In this document: one piece after another, positions 36,794-45,742 of the stretch | Layout of the letters: every line of letters starts with the position of its first letter | Numbering within the stretch: the stretch's first letter is position 1 | DNA from: Rhodospirillaceae bacterium | GTDB taxonomy: Bacteria > Pseudomonadota > Alphaproteobacteria > Rhodospirillales > Rhodospirillaceae | DNA length: 64,000 bases | Assembly (NCBI GenBank): GCA_040219235.1 | Contig: JAVJSV010000012.1 | Span: forward strand, 62,001 to 126,000 | Direction: 5' to 3' | Notes under the pieces: generated by a model | What the model saw: only the letters and a program-made list of their open reading frames with translations | Database searches by the model: none | Told to the model about the DNA's origin: nothing | Translations under genes and position numbers: made by a program

Positions 36794-37771
36794 ATGGCAC
36801 GCGCAATCGTAATCAGTGAGACCGGTGGCCCTGAAGTTATGGTCGCCAAAGATGTTAATATTGGCACACCGGGGCCTGGCGAGGTTCATCTGCGACAAAC
36901 GGCCATCGGTGTAAATTTTATCGATACCTACCATCGCTCAGGATTATATCCTGTGCCTGGACTCCCTTTCACACCAGGCATGGAAGCCGTGGGCGAGATT
37001 GAAAGCGTTGGTGAGGGTGTCACGGACCTTAAAGAGGGAGACCGCGTGTGTTACGGCAATGGCCCCATAGGATCCTACGCTTCTGAGCGCATCATGCCTG
37101 CGGCAACATTGATAAAAGTCCCAGCAAAAATCACTGACGAGCAAATTGCCGGTATGATGCTGCGTGGCCTAACAGCTTGGTACCTTCTTAGAAGTCTTCA
37201 TGAGTTGAAGGCTGGTGAAACGGTTTTGTTTCACGCCGCCGCTGGCGGAGTTGGTTTGATCTTTTGCCAATGGGCCAAAGCCATTGGCGCAACAGTGATC
37301 GGCACGGTCGGGTCAGAGGAAAAAGCAGAGCTGGCAAAAGCCAATGGCTGCACCCATACAATTCTCTACAAATCAGAAGACTTTGTCGCCAAGGTCAACG
37401 AGCTGACAGACGGCAATAAGGTATCAGTCGTTTACGATGGTGTCGGCAAAGATACCTTCATGGGCTCACTCGACTGTTTGCAAAAACGCGGCCTGATGGT
37501 GTCCTTTGGCAATGCCTCGGGCCCGCCACCAGCAATTGACATAGGCAGCCTTGGTCCAAAAGGCTCGCTGTTTGTGACACGTCCCACCTTGTTTGATTAC
37601 ACCGGGACGCGGGATCAGTTGGTGCAGGGCTGCAACGATCTTTTTAAAGTCGTTGGTTCTGGTGACGTCAAGATTGAGGTCGGCCAGTCCTACGCCCTAG
37701 ATCAGGCGGCCCATGCGCACAACGATTTGGAAACCCGCAAAACGAAGGGTTCAACGATTCTACTAACGTAG
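36794..37771 (+). CDS. qor: Quinone oxidoreductase-like zinc-independent reductase
   Basis: 325 aa medium-chain dehydrogenase/reductase. It has the quinone reductase signature VLFHAAAGGVGLIFCQWAKAIGATVIGTVGS, the NADPH-binding Rossmann region, and lacks the zinc-binding cysteines of alcohol dehydrogenases. GVNFIDTYHRSGLYP is close to the classic Qor start region. It likely reduces quinones or enones with NADPH. A separate transcription unit is likely. Confidence 0.93.
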   Translation: MARAIVISETGGPEVMVAKDVNIGTPGPGEVHLRQTAIGVNFIDTYHRSGLYPVPGLPFTPGMEAVGEIESVGEGVTDLKEGDRVCYGNGPIGSYASERIMPAATLIKVPAKITDEQIAGMMLRGLTAWYLLRSLHELKAGETVLFHAAAGGVGLIFCQWAKAIGATVIGTVGSEEKAELAKANGCTHTILYKSEDFVAKVNELTDGNKVSVVYDGVGKDTFMGSLDCLQKRGLMVSFGNASGPPPAIDIGSLGPKGSLFVTRPTLFDYTGTRDQLVQGCNDLFKVVGSGDVKIEVGQSYALDQAAHAHNDLETRKTKGSTILLT

Positions 37772-37810
37772 AAATATCAACCGCAGAAGATTCAATGTTT
37801 TCGGACGATT

Positions 37811-38083
37811 TTAGTCGCTGGTGGCAATGGTTAAGTTCTCTGGTTGAGGAAGAACCATACCTTTCCAGCGCGCCCGTTGAATCATTTTCTCATGATGCTC
37901 TGTTTCGATGCGTTTTCGGTCTTCTACAGAGATCGAACTTGAGAGCTTGGTTTTAAAGTCTGCAATTTCCGCTGGCGACATCAAGGATTCTCCAAAAACT
38001 GGAGTTGCAGATGTCTGATCCGCTATCGCTTGCGCTGAAAAAAGAGCAAATAAAGCTGAAACAAGAACCGCAAACTTTTTCAT
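37811..38083 (-). CDS. Small secreted protein of unknown function
   Basis: 90 aa with a clear signal peptide (MKKFAVLVSALFALFSAQAIA). The mature part is about 70 residues, charged and helical (MSPAEIADFKTKLSSSISVEDRKRIETEHHEKMIQRARWKGM). It resembles small periplasmic proteins found across proteobacteria, but I cannot name the family. It is leftward, 113 bp after the rho stop. Confidence 0.7.
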   Translation of the reverse strand: MKKFAVLVSALFALFSAQAIADQTSATPVFGESLMSPAEIADFKTKLSSSISVEDRKRIETEHHEKMIQRARWKGMVLPQPENLTIATSD

Positions 38084-38195
38084 TTAATCCCTCTCACGTC
38101 TTCTCAGAGACTGATAAGGATCAAACTATGACCAATAATATTTGGTTTGTCAGCGAAATTATTATCTACAGCCGAAACAATGCAGCAGCTTTGAC

Positions 38196-39452
38196 CTAGT
38201 GATTCATGCGATCAAAGAAATCATCGTTATTTTTGGATTCCCGCAGTTTATCCAACAAGAACTCCATCCCATCCTGGGTGCCCATTGGATCGAGAATGCG
38301 GCGCAACACCCACATTTTCGATAGTGTCTTTTGATCGACCAGTAATTCTTCTTTGCGAGTCCCTGACTTGGTGATGTCGATGGCCGGGAAAATTCTTTTA
38401 TCCGCCAGCTTGCGTTCCATCACAATTTCAGAGTTCCCGGTGCCTTTGAATTCTTCAAAGATCACTTCATCCATCCGGCTTCCCGTATCAATAAGCGCGG
38501 TCGCGATGATGGTCAGGGAGCCGCCTTCTTCGATGTTGCGCGCTGCCCCAAAGAAACGTTTTGGGCGCTGCAGAGCATTGGCATCAACACCACCGGTCAA
38601 GACTTTCCCGGATGAGGGTACAACAGTGTTGTACGCGCGCGCTAAACGGGTGATTGAATCCAGTAAAATCACGACATCGCGTTTGTGCTCGACAAGACGT
38701 TTGGCTTTCTCAATGACCATCTCAGCAACTTGCACGTGACGAGAGGCTGGTTCATCAAACGTAGAACTGACCACCTCACCCTTAACCGTGCGGTCCATAT
38801 CCGTGACTTCTTCTGGACGCTCATCGATGAGCAAGACGATCAAATAAATTTCCGGGTGATTGGCAGCTATAGAATTGGCGATATTCTGCAACATCACCGT
38901 TTTACCGGCACGGGGCGGGGCCGTGAGAAGCGCCCGCTGGCCTTTGCCAAGCGGTGAAACAATCTCAATAACTCGTCCTGATAGATCCTTAGCTGTTGGA
39001 TCATCAATCTCCATATTGAGTTTTTCATCGGGATAGAGAGGCGTCAGATTATCAAAGTTGATTCGATGTCTCACCGCATCCGGCTGTTCAAAGTTGATGG
39101 TGTTGACTTTGAGAAGCGCAAAGTAACGTTCACCATCTTTGGGGCCTCTAATTTCCCCTTCGACCGTGTCGCCGGTGCGTAAGCCAAAGCGCCGCACCTG
39201 GCTTGGAGAGACATAAATATCATCGGGACCTGCCAGATAATTCGATTCCGGAGATCTCAAAAAACCGAACCCATCTTGTAGAATTTCAAGAACGCCTTCC
39301 CCAGAGATGGCTTGGTCTTGTTCAGCAAGCTGTTTCAAAATTGAAAACAGCATATCTTGCTTGCGCAAATTTGAAGCATTCTCGATCCCGAGTTCTTCTG
39401 CAAAGGACAGAAGTTCCGGCGGAGATTTACGCTTAAGTTCTTGAAGGTGCAT
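38196..39452 (-). CDS. rho: Transcription termination factor Rho
   Basis: About 418 aa RNA-dependent ATPase hexamer. It starts [23 protein letters not shown], the standard Rho N-terminus. The cold-shock RNA-binding domain has [32 protein letters not shown]. Walker A is [12 protein letters not shown], and [27 protein letters not shown] covers the Q and R loops. The ATG at 39452 is used; the longer frame to 39470 is not supported. It is the last leftward gene before the probable origin. Confidence 0.97.
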   Translation of the reverse strand: MHLQELKRKSPPELLSFAEELGIENASNLRKQDMLFSILKQLAEQDQAISGEGVLEILQDGFGFLRSPESNYLAGPDDIYVSPSQVRRFGLRTGDTVEGEIRGPKDGERYFALLKVNTINFEQPDAVRHRINFDNLTPLYPDEKLNMEIDDPTAKDLSGRVIEIVSPLGKGQRALLTAPPRAGKTVMLQNIANSIAANHPEIYLIVLLIDERPEEVTDMDRTVKGEVVSSTFDEPASRHVQVAEMVIEKAKRLVEHKRDVVILLDSITRLARAYNTVVPSSGKVLTGGVDANALQRPKRFFGAARNIEEGGSLTIIATALIDTGSRMDEVIFEEFKGTGNSEIVMERKLADKRIFPAIDITKSGTRKEELLVDQKTLSKMWVLRRILDPMGTQDGMEFLLDKLRESKNNDDFFDRMNH

Positions 39453-39472
39453 TGAGGGACAAACTCCCAAAT

Positions 39473-40073
39473 CTGGTTTTTATGGTGGGCCGATGTTTCA
39501 GTGTGTCATCGGAAGGGGAGGAGATATCTTAAAAACAGCCAGTTTTAAATCACTGAAGTATGATCTTAAGATATGGCTGGCTTTGACATTAGGGGAAAGA
39601 GGACTGAAGCCGTCCTTAAGAGGTAGATTTTCGTACCGCACCCTTCGGTCACATGTCAATTTATAATTCGATGATGGTGGAAAGACAGAAAAACTTATCT
39701 TCCTAAATATATAAGAATCTAATCTTAAAAGATGTAGTTGTTGTAGGGTAGGCGTTTAGCGGGGATAAAATATTATCCTCAGAAATTTCTTGTTGTTCTC
39801 GTTTTTATAAAAAGCAGCCGTTAATTTGTATAAAATATTGAAAAACAGACTTTTCCATCGTTTTTCAGCTCTTATAACCGGGATAACTCTTTAAAAAGAG
39901 TGTTGATAACGTGGAAAACAAAGTTCTTTCCCGTAAGACACAGAATAACTTCGCTTTTCATCCACCGTTGGTAAATTGCAGGATGAAAAACTAACAATGG
40001 GACTGAAAAATTCAACGTCTTGATAATGTGCCACTTATCCCCACAATCAAAAACTTATCCGGTTATCTAAAAA
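39473..40073. other. oriC: Probable chromosomal replication origin (oriC)
   Basis: A 600-bp gene-free, AT-rich stretch where gene direction flips from leftward to rightward. DnaA-box-like sites within one base of TTATCCACA are TTATCCCCA (40035-40043), TTATCCTCA (39773-39781) and TTATCAACA (minus strand, 39901-39909). Weaker ones are TTATCCGGT (40055) and TTATCCCGG (minus, 39878-39886). A dyad GGATAA-AATA-TTATCC is at 39763-39778. ATATCTTAA/TTAAGATAT forms an inverted pair at 39524 and 39566. GAATC, the CcrM target, is at 39715. An AT-rich core at about 39781-39850 could be the unwinding element. The right flank, ppsR-maf-aroE-coaE-dnaQ-secB, is the known right flank of Caulobacter oriC. Confidence 0.75.
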
Positions 40074-40895
40074 GTGCCTGAAACCATTTTTAATCTCCAT
40101 TTGGTCTCTGATTCTTCAGGTGAAACCGTCAGCGGAATCGCCCGGGCTTGTTTGGTCCAATATGATAAGGAAGAGGTGACCGAACACTTCTGGTGGCTGG
40201 TGCGCACAAAAGGACAAATGAGCCGTGTGATTGATGGCATTAAAGCAGCGCCAGGTTTGGTGATCTTTACACTCCTTGATCCGACCACCCGGGGCCCGCT
40301 TGAACAAGCCTGCCGGGATCTTGGCGTTCCGTGTGTTTCAGCGCTTGATCCCGTAATGACAGCGCTCGGCAGCTGGTTTGATAAAGAAGGAGGTCATGAA
40401 ATTGGCCGCCAGCACAATCTGGATGATGAGTACTTTGACCGCATTGAAGCCATGCATTTTGCGATGGCCCATGATGATGGTCAGTCTCTCAGCGGACTTG
40501 TGAACGCAGATATTGTCTTAATTGGGGTCTCGCGAACTTCCAAGACGCCGACCTGTATGTATTTGGCAAACCGGGGATTCCGAACGGGTAACATCCCTTT
40601 GGTCCCGGGTGTTGCCCTGCCAGAGGATGTTATTGTCTCACAACGACCGCTCTTTGTGGGGCTTACCCGTGAGCCGAAAAGCCTGACAGACATTCGCCAA
40701 ACACGTCTGCGGCTGATGAACAACGAAGAGCGCGGGACAGATTACGCAGATGTAGACTTGGTGAAAGAAGAAATTGCGGCCTCGCGGCGTCTGTTTCGTA
40801 AACACAATTGGCCTGTGATCGATGTCACACGAAAATCCATTGAGGAAACAGCGGCCTCGATCATTCAACTGTATAATGAACGGCGTCCAGCGTGA
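40074..40895 (+). CDS. ppsR: Pyruvate, phosphate dikinase/PEP synthase regulatory kinase-pyrophosphorylase
   Basis: 273 aa DUF299 protein. This family uses ADP to phosphorylate and Pi to dephosphorylate PEP synthase or PPDK. The P-loop-like motif GVSRTSKTPT is at 151-160, and the N-terminus LHLVSDSSGETVSGIARA is the family signature. The start is GTG at 40074, 10 bp after the last DnaA-box-like site. It overlaps maf by 4 bp. It is the first gene right of the probable origin. Confidence 0.94.
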   Translation: MPETIFNLHLVSDSSGETVSGIARACLVQYDKEEVTEHFWWLVRTKGQMSRVIDGIKAAPGLVIFTLLDPTTRGPLEQACRDLGVPCVSALDPVMTALGSWFDKEGGHEIGRQHNLDDEYFDRIEAMHFAMAHDDGQSLSGLVNADIVLIGVSRTSKTPTCMYLANRGFRTGNIPLVPGVALPEDVIVSQRPLFVGLTREPKSLTDIRQTRLRLMNNEERGTDYADVDLVKEEIAASRRLFRKHNWPVIDVTRKSIEETAASIIQLYNERRPA

Positions 40896-41512
40896 GTGCG
40901 TTAAGCTTGCTAACCTCGAAGCCGGTTATTCTGGCTTCTGCAAGTCAAAGCCGGGCACAAATGTTGTCTGCTGCCGGCGTTCATTTTGAGGCTATCCCGG
41001 CTTATGTGGATGAAGAAACCGTCAAGCAATCCTTAAAGGCGGATGGTGCGGATGCTTTATCAGCGGCTGAAACATTGGCCGAGTTAAAAGCTGTTAAAGT
41101 CTCTAACGCTCATCCTGAAGCCCTGGTGATTGGAGCTGATTCCATTCTCGATCTTGGCGGTGAATGGTTTGATAAACCACCAGACCTTGATCATGCAAAA
41201 GCGCATCTCATCACTTTGCGCGGTCGCACCCATTATCTGGCAACGGCGGCTGTGGTGGCCTTAGGCGGAAAGCGAATTTGGCATGTCCAAGACCGGCCGT
41301 CTTTGACAATGAGACGATTTTCGGATGCTTTTTTAGAAGCTTATATTTCAGACGTTGGATCGTCTCTCCTGTCGTCTGTTGGGGCCTATCATCTGGAAGG
41401 GCGCGGTGTTCATCTGTTTGAAAAGATTGACGGTGATTTCTTTTCTATTCTTGGCTTGCCTCTCCTTCCCCTGCTCTCATTTTTACGAGAGCATAATGTT
41501 GTGATGTCATGA
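40892..41512 (+). CDS. maf: Maf-type nucleoside triphosphate pyrophosphatase
   Basis: 206 aa house-cleaning pyrophosphatase that removes modified or non-canonical NTPs. The N-terminal motif is LASASQSRAQML, and ADSILDLGGEWFDKP and YHLEGRGVHLFEKIDGDFFSILGLPL are family signatures. The conserved serine and basic residues of the active site are present. GTG start; 4-bp overlaps on both sides (ppsR, aroE) show a tightly coupled operon. Confidence 0.94.
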   Translation: MSALSLLTSKPVILASASQSRAQMLSAAGVHFEAIPAYVDEETVKQSLKADGADALSAAETLAELKAVKVSNAHPEALVIGADSILDLGGEWFDKPPDLDHAKAHLITLRGRTHYLATAAVVALGGKRIWHVQDRPSLTMRRFSDAFLEAYISDVGSSLLSSVGAYHLEGRGVHLFEKIDGDFFSILGLPLLPLLSFLREHNVVMS

Positions 41513-42348
41513 CCCGGTTAGACCAACCAAAGCTGGCGGGGGTGATGGGGTGGCCAATTTCACATTCATTGTCCCCACGTCTTCATGGCTATTGGCTACG
41601 CGAGCACCGTATTGCCGGGTCTTATGTGCCCCTGCCGGTCAAACCAGAAAATCTGGAGCATGCCCTTCGGGCATTACCACGTCTTGGCTTTCGCGGTGTG
41701 AATCTGACAGTGCCCCACAAAGAAAAAGCGCTGCTCTTCATGGATAACGTTTCTGACATCGCCAAACGTATCGGCGCTGTGAATACGGTCTTTGTCGATG
41801 AACGAGGGTCTCTTTCTGGGACAAATACAGATGCCGAGGGCTTTCTGAAAAATGTGCGTTTAACAGCTGATCATTGGGATGAGTCTCAACCAGCTGTTGT
41901 TCTGGGCGCGGGCGGTGCCGCGCGCGCCGTTGTTGCCGCTTTGATTGATTCTGGAGTACCTGAAATCAGACTTTTCAATCGCACGCGGTCAAAAGCGGAA
42001 AACCTAGCGTCCTCCATCGCCGGACCAATTAGAGTTTATGATTGGTCGCAGCGCGCTGACTCCTTAAGCGGCGCAGGCCTGCTTGTGAACACGACCACAC
42101 TTGGAATGGTAAACCAACCACCGCTCGAGATTTCTTTGCAGGCTTTGCCGAAAACAGCTGTTGTAAATGATCTCGTTTATGCGCCACTTGAGACGGCGTT
42201 ATTAACAGACGCGCGAACTCTGAACCTCAACGTGGTCGATGGACTGGGCATGCTGTTGCATCAAGCCGTGCCAGGTTTTGCGGGATGGTTTGATGTTCAG
42301 CCAAAAGTTACCGAAGAGCTGCGCACGTTTGTTTTAGCCCCGGTTTAG
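41509..42348 (+). CDS. aroE: Shikimate dehydrogenase
   Basis: 279 aa NADPH-dependent enzyme of aromatic amino-acid synthesis. The substrate-binding motif GWPISHSLSPRLHGYW is at the N-terminus, and GVNLTVPHKE contains the catalytic lysine. The Rossmann motif VVLGAGGAARAVVAAL and NRTRSKAENLA follow. The end, GLGMLLHQAVPGFAGWF, is the standard C-terminal signature. The start overlaps maf by 4 bp. Confidence 0.96.
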   Translation: MTRLDQPKLAGVMGWPISHSLSPRLHGYWLREHRIAGSYVPLPVKPENLEHALRALPRLGFRGVNLTVPHKEKALLFMDNVSDIAKRIGAVNTVFVDERGSLSGTNTDAEGFLKNVRLTADHWDESQPAVVLGAGGAARAVVAALIDSGVPEIRLFNRTRSKAENLASSIAGPIRVYDWSQRADSLSGAGLLVNTTTLGMVNQPPLEISLQALPKTAVVNDLVYAPLETALLTDARTLNLNVVDGLGMLLHQAVPGFAGWFDVQPKVTEELRTFVLAPV

Positions 42349-42367
42349 TGTCTTGATAGATTCAGGC

Positions 42368-43027
42368 ATGCCAAGATTGGCTTTAAAACTCAGGCGACGG
42401 ACGCCACACCCGTGGCCCTTTAAACTCATTGGGCTTACCGGGTCCATTGCCATGGGGAAATCAACCGCTGCAACGATGATCCGGCGCATGAGAATTCCGG
42501 TCTTTGATGCAGACCGCGCGGTTCATGCCTTGCTGGGGGCGAATGGTGATGCGGTCCCAATGGTCGCAGCACGCTTTCCGGAATCGATTGACGCATCAGG
42601 CATTAACCGCCAGAAACTAGGTCGACTGGTGTTTGAGGACCCGGAGGCCCTGACAGATTTAGAACGTATTTTGCACCCCCTGGTCAAAAACAAACGCCAG
42701 AAATTTTTGCAAACCAATGCTATCCGCCGGGTCAGAGTTGTTGTGTTGGATGTGCCCCTGCTTTTTGAAACAGGCGGAGACAAACGCTGTGACGCCGTGT
42801 TTGTTGTTAGTGCACCTAAAGCCATCCAGCGCCAAAGAGCGCTTTCCCGTGATGGCATGACAGAGTCTAAATTACGCGGCATTCTTGACCGACAGATGCC
42901 AGACACTCAAAAAAGGCGGTTGGCATTTGCTGTCATTCCGAGCGGTCTTGGTTACCATGTGACACAACAAAAGCTAAATAAAGCGATCTCAAATCTCGCG
43001 TTCCATCCAAAAAAAGAAGACCAATAA
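42368..43027 (+). CDS. coaE: Dephospho-CoA kinase
   Basis: About 219 aa kinase for the last step of coenzyme A synthesis. The P-loop is GLTGSIAMGKSTAA, and VFDADRAVHALL is the substrate motif. VLDVPLLFETGGDKRCDAVFVVSAP is the family core. A basic extension of about 18 residues precedes the usual start. ATG at 42368 is chosen over an in-frame TTG at 42353. Neither has a strong ribosome site; coupling to aroE 20 bp upstream is likely. Confidence 0.93.
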   Translation: MPRLALKLRRRTPHPWPFKLIGLTGSIAMGKSTAATMIRRMRIPVFDADRAVHALLGANGDAVPMVAARFPESIDASGINRQKLGRLVFEDPEALTDLERILHPLVKNKRQKFLQTNAIRRVRVVVLDVPLLFETGGDKRCDAVFVVSAPKAIQRQRALSRDGMTESKLRGILDRQMPDTQKRRLAFAVIPSGLGYHVTQQKLNKAISNLAFHPKKEDQ

Positions 43028-43030
43028 GCC

Positions 43031-43723
43031 ATGCGTGAAATTGTTCTCGATACTGAAACCACCGGTCTTGATCCTAAGTCCGGAGACCGGGTCGTCGAGA
43101 TAGGGTGTGTTGAATTACACAATCATATGGCCACGGGCGAAACCTATCATACCTATCTCAATCCCGAGCGGGATATGCCGTCAGCAGCTGAGGCGGTGCA
43201 CGGGTTAAGTTTTGAGTTCTTAGAAGATAAACCAAAGTTTCAAGATATTGCCGCAGACTTTCTGAAGTTTATTGGGAACTCCCCCGTAATTGCTCATAAC
43301 GCCAGCTTTGATTTGGGGTTTTTAAATGCGGAGCTGGAAGCGATTGGCCAGCCGATTATTTCAAAAGACAGGTCTATTGATACGATTCCCCTGGCGCGTA
43401 GAAAGTTCCCTGGGGCGCAAGTTAATCTGGATGCGTTGTGTCGACGCTTTAACATCGATTTATCGGCGCGTGTAAAACATGGTGCGCTGTTAGACGCCGA
43501 ATTGTTAGCTGAAGTTTATCTTGAGCTTGTTGGTGGTCGTGAGCCCGGTCTTGGCTTTTCAGCCAAGAGCCAAGTTGAAACAGGAACACGCCAAGTTAAA
43601 GTTCACCGGCCTGTGAGGCCGTCGCGTCCCCATAGGATTTCAGCCGACGAAAAAGCGGCCCATGACCTCTTTTTGGTGAAAATTAAAAATTCTTTGTGGA
43701 TCGCTAAAACAGATCAGACTTAG
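43031..43723 (+). CDS. dnaQ: DNA polymerase III epsilon (proofreading) subunit
   Basis: 230 aa DEDDh 3'-5' exonuclease. Exo I is DTETTGLD (D7, E9), exo II is VIAHNASFDLGFLNAEL, and exo III is KHGALLDAELLAEVY. The C-terminal tail after about 190 would bind the alpha subunit. It is the last gene of the ppsR-maf-aroE-coaE-dnaQ operon and converges on secB with a 4-bp stop overlap. Confidence 0.95.
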   Translation: MREIVLDTETTGLDPKSGDRVVEIGCVELHNHMATGETYHTYLNPERDMPSAAEAVHGLSFEFLEDKPKFQDIAADFLKFIGNSPVIAHNASFDLGFLNAELEAIGQPIISKDRSIDTIPLARRKFPGAQVNLDALCRRFNIDLSARVKHGALLDAELLAEVYLELVGGREPGLGFSAKSQVETGTRQVKVHRPVRPSRPHRISADEKAAHDLFLVKIKNSLWIAKTDQT

Positions 43724-44265
43724 AGGTTCTGTCCTGCAACCGTGCCACCGGTAACAGCCGCTTTGCTTTTTGCTTCCGCTTCTCTTTGATGTTCTTCATC
43801 GGTTGCGTATTTACGCCGGTATAGATCCGTGAAATCTACCAACTGCAACATCAAGGGTGGAAAACCACCCTGTGTGGTGACGTCGGCAACAATTTGCCGC
43901 ACGAAAGGATACATTTGCCGGGGCACTTCGATGAGCAAAACCGGGCGAATGTGATCTTCTGGAATATTGCTAAGCTGAACCACGCAGGCATAGGCCACCT
44001 CCATGATGAAGGCCGCTTTCTCTCCTACGGTTGCTTCCAGATGAACGGTTAACGTTACTTCATGCTGGTTTTCTTTGATCTCGCGTACAGAACAATCAAT
44101 AGAAATAGGAATGTCCGGAGGCGTTTGTCTTAGGACCTGAAAAATTTCAGGGGCATCAGGCGCTTCGAAGGACAAATCCTTGATGTATTGGCCAATAAAC
44201 TGAATGGGCGCGACCGGCTGAGAGTCTGCTGGTGCGGCGCCAGCGCCGGTTGACGTGTCGCTCAT
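43720..44265 (-). CDS. secB: Protein-export chaperone SecB
   Basis: 181 aa tetrameric export chaperone. The family features are QFIGQYIKDLSFEAPDAPEI at the N-terminus, EVTLTVHLEATVGEKAAFIMEVAYACVVQL, and LLIEVPRQMYPFVRQIVADVTTQGGFPPLML. It delivers preproteins to SecA. It is convergent with dnaQ and well conserved in this position near the origin of alphaproteobacteria. Confidence 0.95.
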   Translation of the reverse strand: MSDTSTGAGAAPADSQPVAPIQFIGQYIKDLSFEAPDAPEIFQVLRQTPPDIPISIDCSVREIKENQHEVTLTVHLEATVGEKAAFIMEVAYACVVQLSNIPEDHIRPVLLIEVPRQMYPFVRQIVADVTTQGGFPPLMLQLVDFTDLYRRKYATDEEHQREAEAKSKAAVTGGTVAGQNL

Positions 44266-44401
44266 GAAATGTCCTTCCTACAGAAATACGCCGATGAAGG
44301 CTCGACGCTGGATACTAAAACTCTAACGATGCGCGGCGGGCGAGGTAGCATGGAAAACCATATGCGACAAGAAGGCGTTAACCAAAAGCGGTGATTTGGG
44401 T

Positions 44402-44896
44402 TTAGTCTTTCCGGTCTTCCTGGTCCCGATCATCAGACAGTGCCGGGGGTTGATCTGGAGGGACTTCGCGATAATCGCCATCTACATCATATCTCTGGCT
44501 TGAAGAGTCTTCTGGTCTTCCTCCAGCAGTCATCACGACAGAAATATTTGCGCGTGAAACCATCCAGGCCATTAACAAAACCCGAACGAATGGAACGAAA
44601 AGAAACAGTCCAATAGCATCTGTTATGAAACCAGGCGTGAGCAGAAGGGCTCCTGCGACCAACTGACATGCGCCGTCAAAGGCTGGTTTCAGTGGCATCT
44701 CATTGCGGTCCAAACACTCTCTGACCCGGTTGAGGGTCGCAAGTCCTTGATTTCGCATTAAAATGGTGCCGATCAAGGCTGTTGCCAGAGTCGCGCCAAT
44801 GGTCGCCAAGGCACCGATTTGTGATCCAACAGAGATTAAAACCCAAATCTCAAGGAGGGGCAGAGAGATAAATGCAAAAAGGATTAGTAGGGGCAT
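44402..44896 (-). CDS. fxsA: FxsA-family inner-membrane protein
   Basis: 164 aa. Three or four hydrophobic segments (ILFAFISLPLLEIWVLISVGSQIGAL; ATIGATLATALIGTILM; LVAGALLLTPGFITDAIGLFLFVP) match FxsA (PF04186), including the GALLLTPGFITD signature. The C-terminus is an acidic, Asp-rich cytoplasmic tail. In E. coli FxsA affects phage F exclusion; its normal role is unknown. It is divergent from the Tim44-like gene across a structured intergenic region. Confidence 0.9.
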   Translation of the reverse strand: MPLLILFAFISLPLLEIWVLISVGSQIGALATIGATLATALIGTILMRNQGLATLNRVRECLDRNEMPLKPAFDGACQLVAGALLLTPGFITDAIGLFLFVPFVRVLLMAWMVSRANISVVMTAGGRPEDSSSQRYDVDGDYREVPPDQPPALSDDRDQEDRKD

Positions 44897-44916
44897 GCTT
44901 GCCCTTGTTCTATGAA

Positions 44917-45003
44917 GTCCCTATGTTCGGGACAGGTGCCGAGTCACTGATCACTTAATGATCAAGGGTGACTTGGTCAACGAGTATCCGCCTTTTTAAG
45001 CGG
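44917..45003. promoter_or_regulatory. Three consecutive hairpins between fxsA and the Tim44-like gene
   Basis: Hairpin 1: GTCCC/GGGAC (44917-44933). Hairpin 2: a 15-bp stem, CCGAGTCAC-TGATCA (44939-44953) with TGATCA-agg-GTGACTTGG (44959-44976), loop CTTAA, one G-T pair and a 3-base bulge. Hairpin 3: CCGC/GCGG (44988-45003) around a T-rich loop. They could form a leader for the rightward gene, which starts at 45062, or operator dyads. No known element matches. Confidence 0.45.
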
Positions 45004-45061
45004 TAATGAGTTGGAATAGTTCGCCTTATTTTGACAGCTCTAGAAAACGGTTCGTATTGCC

Positions 45062-45730
45062 ATGGATGGCTTTCAATTCGTCGATATTATTCTTCTTGCT
45101 ATGGTGGCAGGGTTTCTCGTCCTACGCCTGCGCAGTGCTCTGGGGCGCCGCACGGGCCACGAGCAAAAACCAGATCAATATAAAAGCAACGATAATGTTG
45201 TTGATTTGCCGTCTCGGACTGACTCCGAGACAGGTCAACCCATCACCAGAGATATTGACCCAGCTTATATCGGCACGCCGTTTGAAGAAGGTTTGACGCA
45301 GATTACTTTGTCGGACCCGCATTTTTCAGTTCAAGATTTTATGACCGGTGCGAGCAGTGCTTTTGAGATGATTGTTTTGGCGTATGCAAATCATGATGCT
45401 GATACGCTTAAGCCGTTGCTTTCTGATGATGTGTATTCAAATTTTGCATCAGCTATCCAAGATCGTGAAGACCGCAATGAACAGATGGAAACAGAGTTGG
45501 TTATTATTAAGCCACCTCATCTTGAGGCTGTGACGGTTAAAAAACGCTTGGCAAGCATATCTGTGCGTTTTGAAAGCGAACAGGTTAATGTCATTAAGGA
45601 CTCTGAGGGTGTTGTCGTTGACGGTGACCCTGAGCATGTTGAGAGTGTTACAGACATCTGGACCTTTGAGAGGGACCTGTCCTTGTCTGATCCCAATTGG
45701 TTGCTCGTCGCAACCCGCAGTGTGGACTGA
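45062..45730 (+). CDS. Tim44-like membrane-associated protein
   Basis: 222 aa. A single N-terminal hydrophobic segment (FVDIILLAMVAGFLVLRLRSALG) is followed by a charged linker and a C-terminal Tim44/NTF2-like domain (FMTGASSAFEMIVLAYANHDADTLKPLLSDDVYSNF; VTDIWTFERDLSLSDPNWLLVATRS). Alphaproteobacterial relatives (TimA-like) sit between secB/fxsA and mltA, as here. The function in bacteria is not clear; the fold suggests protein-protein binding at the inner membrane. An overlapping frame from 45006 is a shadow. Confidence 0.88.
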   Translation: MDGFQFVDIILLAMVAGFLVLRLRSALGRRTGHEQKPDQYKSNDNVVDLPSRTDSETGQPITRDIDPAYIGTPFEEGLTQITLSDPHFSVQDFMTGASSAFEMIVLAYANHDADTLKPLLSDDVYSNFASAIQDREDRNEQMETELVIIKPPHLEAVTVKKRLASISVRFESEQVNVIKDSEGVVVDGDPEHVESVTDIWTFERDLSLSDPNWLLVATRSVD

Positions 45731-45742
45731 TACGGTTCTGCG

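Noticed and set aside
39473-40073. CtrA sites (TTAA-N7-TTAA) in the probable oriC
   Set aside because: Several TTAA words occur, but none at the required 7-base spacing.
45006-45296. 96-codon frame overlapping the Tim44-like gene
   Set aside because: Out-of-frame shadow; the Tim44-like frame from 45062 has the membrane anchor and domain.
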